Shown here: positions 61,396 through 64,000 of the stretch, piece by piece | Position numbering within the stretch: the stretch's first letter is position 1 | How the letters are laid out: the number at the start of each line of letters is the position of its first letter | NCBI GenBank assembly: GCA_039105265.1 | Contig: JAPFFF010000019.1 | Coordinates: forward strand, 1 to 64,000 | Source of the DNA: Tritrichomonas musculus | Lineage: Eukaryota > Parabasalia > Tritrichomonadida > Tritrichomonadidae | Direction: 5' to 3' | Length of the DNA stretch: 64,000 bases | Notes under the pieces: model-generated | Told to the model about the DNA's origin: nothing | The model's database searches: none | The model's input: the letters and a program-made list of their open reading frames with translations, nothing else | Position numbers and translations under genes: made by a program

Positions 61396-62535
61396 ATGAA
61401 TAAATCAAGCCCACTTCCAAATCTAGGACTTTCACAATCTCAACGGCCACCTGTACCAGTTGCAATTTTTAATACTCGTGTAAAGCCAAAAGCTGTTCAC
61501 GCACAAACAGAAAAAAAGAAAACAATAAGAATTATACATGAAGTTCCACCTCCACCTAAAATCGAAGCTGAAAGCATTGCTGTTCGTTTTTTTAACAATC
61601 ATCCAGATGCAACAGTTGATCCACGCCCACTGGAAGAAAAGATATCAGATATAGATAACCTTTTTCTTGAAAGCCAAGTGGAAGATGATAATATTTTTGA
61701 ACTTTTAGTTCAAAAAAAATCAATGTGCGAACTTCTCTATGGCGAGGAATCTGTTGAAACAATCATCGCTTCTATTCAACTTGGCGCTTTTTATAATAAA
61801 ATCGAAAAATTTCAAAGTGCATATCGTCATCTTAAAACAGCTTATGACATCTCTTCTCAATATGTAAAAAAATTAGCAATTCAAGACCAACTTTTTCTTT
61901 CTGTTGAATATGTTCAAACTTTACTTGAACTAGGGTTTCAATCAGAAGATAATGAAAACAGCGCGAACGTCATTAATAATGCACATTTGAATAAAAATAT
62001 TAAGACAAAAATTGTTTTTAATGGCGATTATTCTTTTGAAATAGATGATGACAAGTTGAATCTTGCAGAAAATATTTTGTTCCCATTCAAAAATGTTGAA
62101 AATGAAGATAATAATGAGAATAAAATCGAAATATTTTATCGAAGAGATTTATATATCGCACAATTGAAGATGTGCAGAAGAAAGTTTAAGAAAGCACTCA
62201 AGTATTACGAAAAAGCAATTGACACATACTTGACTATGCTAGATAAAGAAAGAAGGACCGCAACACAAGTTGAATTATCTTCTCTTTATTTAAATGCTGG
62301 ATTGATGGCTTCTGAAATAAAGGAAAAAGATGTTGCAAATTGCTATTTTCAAAAGTCAAGAACAATCTTCATTGAAGCAGGACTTACAATTAAAGTTCAG
62401 GAAATTGACAGTTATATTACAACTCTTAATAAAAAAAAGGATTTTGAAGAAGAGGAGGAAGAAGAAATAAATGAAGTCAACAAAGTTGAAGAAGAAGAAG
62501 AAAATAATAATGAAGAAAATTTAAATAACTCGTAG
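61396..62535 (+). CDS. TPR protein, TTC23-like
   Basis: From the ATG at 61,396 the protein is 379 aa (421 from the ATG at 61,270). A disordered proline-rich N-terminus is followed by helical TPR-type repeats: MCELLYGEESVETIIASIQLGAFYNKI and FQSAYRHLKTAYDIS near residues 115-160, RKFKKALKYYEKAIDTYLTML near 260-280, and LSSLYLNAGLMASEIKEKDVANCYFQKSRTIF near 295-325. The YGEESVET stretch recalls TTC23, a ciliary-base protein, which would suit a flagellate; this link is tentative. The C-terminal 35 residues are almost all Glu and Asn. Confidence 0.75.
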   Translation: MNKSSPLPNLGLSQSQRPPVPVAIFNTRVKPKAVHAQTEKKKTIRIIHEVPPPPKIEAESIAVRFFNNHPDATVDPRPLEEKISDIDNLFLESQVEDDNIFELLVQKKSMCELLYGEESVETIIASIQLGAFYNKIEKFQSAYRHLKTAYDISSQYVKKLAIQDQLFLSVEYVQTLLELGFQSEDNENSANVINNAHLNKNIKTKIVFNGDYSFEIDDDKLNLAENILFPFKNVENEDNNENKIEIFYRRDLYIAQLKMCRRKFKKALKYYEKAIDTYLTMLDKERRTATQVELSSLYLNAGLMASEIKEKDVANCYFQKSRTIFIEAGLTIKVQEIDSYITTLNKKKDFEEEEEEEINEVNKVEEEEENNNEENLNNS

Positions 62536-63024
62536 ACCAAGAAACATTTCAAAAATTCATTAATTTACTTAATGATTCGTTAATCAAATGAATGCACATA
62601 TGCTTTCTGTTTTACTTGAAAATGATTCATACAAGACATCAACATTTTTGCATTCTACTCGCATTACAATTTTATTTTATATTTTTACAGCAATTGTATT
62701 ATAGTAAGCTGAGAACAAATCATGATTTTAGCAAGTTAAGAGCAGTGATCTTAGTTCTATGATTCTCAATAATTGAATAGTCTATTCTTTTACTTTGATA
62801 GAATTTTATTCTTTTTGAAAATTTATATATTTTTTTATCTTGATTAAACATATAAATTTTTTTATATTAATTTGATATTAAAATCACAGGGGTTGAAATA
62901 CATATAATTAAGCTCATTAAATTAAATTTCATTTATATCTGATATTGTTATCATTGAAAGAAAGAAAGCAATTTTAATATCAAAGTTCAAAAATTGTAAA
63001 TCTATTTGATTAATACTTTAAAAA
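62536..63024. other. Intergenic spacer
   Basis: A+T-rich DNA between two rightward genes. No gene, repeat or defined motif was seen. Confidence 0.5.
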
Positions 63025-64000
63025 ATGAATTGCAAGCCAGCTTTACGAGACTATGATATGACAGGCTTACAAGATTTTCTTGTTACAATCAATGATTTCA
63101 AAATTTACACTCAAATCGGTAGAGGCGGATATGGCGAAGTTTTTGTTGGGATTCATATTAAAACAGGAAGAAAAGTAGCAATAAAAAAATTGATCTTTAG
63201 TAGACTTGAAGGACAAGATCTTATTTATTTCAATAGAGAAGTTCAAATACTTGCAAGTTGCAATAATCATTTTCTTCTTCCTTTTATAGGCTATTCAAAT
63301 ATTTATCCATATATTATTGTTACAGATTTTATTCCATGTGGCTCACTTTTTGAAGCTCTTAGACATAAACGCGGGTCTCCAATACTTACAGACACAATTA
63401 AAACCAAAATTGCTTTAGGAATTGCAATTGGAATGATAGTTCTCCATGACAAAAATATTATTCACAGAGATTTAAAATCACTTAATATTCTTATTAATGA
63501 AGAAACTTTACCAAAGATATGTGATTTTGGTATTGCGAGATTTTCAGATTCAATTAATCCAGGAAGTCAACAAAATTTTTTTACCGCAAACATTGGTACA
63601 CCTCATTGGATGGCACCAGAGATTCTTCAATCTGGTCATTACACGAATAAAGTAGATGTTTTTTCATATGCAGTAATTTTGTGGGAAATGCTAACTGAAG
63701 ATCTCCCTTTCAAAGGAATGAAAGAACACTATCAAGTAGCTCTTAAAATCGTTTCAGGCGAAAGAAATTACTTACCACCAAATACACCAAGTGGTCTTAG
63801 AGATTTAATAAGTAAATTATGGAGCCAAGATCCCAATCTTAGACCAGACTTTAGAGAAGTTTACAGATGTTTCGCTTCTCATGAAGCTTTCTATGAAAAA
63901 ACAAATTCATACGAAATTGATGAATTTGTGAAAAGGTTTCCAATGCCAGAAAAACCGGTGCCAGGTGAAGAATCACACTTTAATAGCGATCATGGAATTA
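63025..64000 (+). CDS. TKL-type protein kinase, 5' part (runs off the window)
   Basis: The frame is open from the ATG at 63,025 to the window end (325 codons). The kinase domain is complete: glycine loop IGRGGYGEVFVG (32-42), VAIKK (K54), the catalytic loop HRDLKSLN (147-154), DFG (167-169), GTPHWMAPE near 190, and the C-lobe motifs SYAVILWEMLTEDLPF and WSQDPNLRPDF. HRDLKSLN and GTPHWMAPE fit the TKL group, greatly expanded in trichomonads, usually with ankyrin or other repeats behind the kinase; those would lie outside the window. All catalytic residues are present, so it is probably active. Confidence 0.9.
   Translation, partial: MNCKPALRDYDMTGLQDFLVTINDFKIYTQIGRGGYGEVFVGIHIKTGRKVAIKKLIFSRLEGQDLIYFNREVQILASCNNHFLLPFIGYSNIYPYIIVTDFIPCGSLFEALRHKRGSPILTDTIKTKIALGIAIGMIVLHDKNIIHRDLKSLNILINEETLPKICDFGIARFSDSINPGSQQNFFTANIGTPHWMAPEILQSGHYTNKVDVFSYAVILWEMLTEDLPFKGMKEHYQVALKIVSGERNYLPPNTPSGLRDLISKLWSQDPNLRPDFREVYRCFASHEAFYEKTNSYEIDEFVKRFPMPEKPVPGEESHFNSDHGI

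Overview
The window looks like nuclear DNA of a parabasalid protist (trichomonad), with Tritrichomonas more likely than Trichomonas because the intergenic DNA is extremely A+T-rich. The supporting evidence is compact, mostly intronless genes; a Rac-type GTPase, a CYFIP/Sra1 subunit of the WAVE complex and a CFAP77-like axonemal protein; standard eukaryotic housekeeping genes (NOP58, RPL23, UGDH); and a large Maverick/Polinton element of the kind that fills trichomonad genomes.

Positions 1 to about 20,950 are one Maverick/Polinton with the left end missing. It is visibly less A+T-rich than its surroundings and almost fully coding. Rightwards genes are the protein-primed DNA polymerase B (open to the window edge), a small unknown protein, a small basic AT-hook-like protein, and a giant fibre-like protein (6,597-13,681) with a frame break near 12,650. 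One leftward gene (5,824-6,582) starts divergently from the fibre gene. A leftward block (13,699-20,766) holds the major capsid protein, the A32/FtsK-like packaging ATPase, a DDE-fold integrase and several probable virion proteins. Two related minisatellite tracts (4,771-5,045 and 20,836-20,950) lie in opposite orientation around the block. Most leftward genes start at the heptamer TCAAATG. I found no adenain-type protease.

Positions 21,000 to 23,500 are a transposon graveyard: a decayed pogo/Tigger-like transposase fragment, a 0.58-kb palindromic element interrupted by a 292-bp palindromic element with a clean 9-bp target duplication, and CCGGTAA-rich inverted repeats.

Positions 23,600 to 64,000 are host chromosome: NOP58, UGDH, a VPS9-like protein, a Rac GTPase, a coiled-coil protein, a DNAJB12-like ER co-chaperone, a discoidin-like protein, a GDP-fucose-type transporter, RPL23, CYFIP, CFAP77-like, a membrane protein, a UBR-box ubiquitin ligase, an RBR ubiquitin ligase, an ankyrin/zinc-finger protein, a TPR protein and the start of a TKL-type kinase. 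Two of these genes look broken in informative ways. The UBR ligase is split by a 285-bp TA-flanked mariner-type MITE whose removal restores the frame exactly. The ankyrin gene carries two T-rich, in-frame, stop-containing inserts that share a core. A decayed MULE transposase with a SWIM finger remnant lies at 56.3-57.8 kb.
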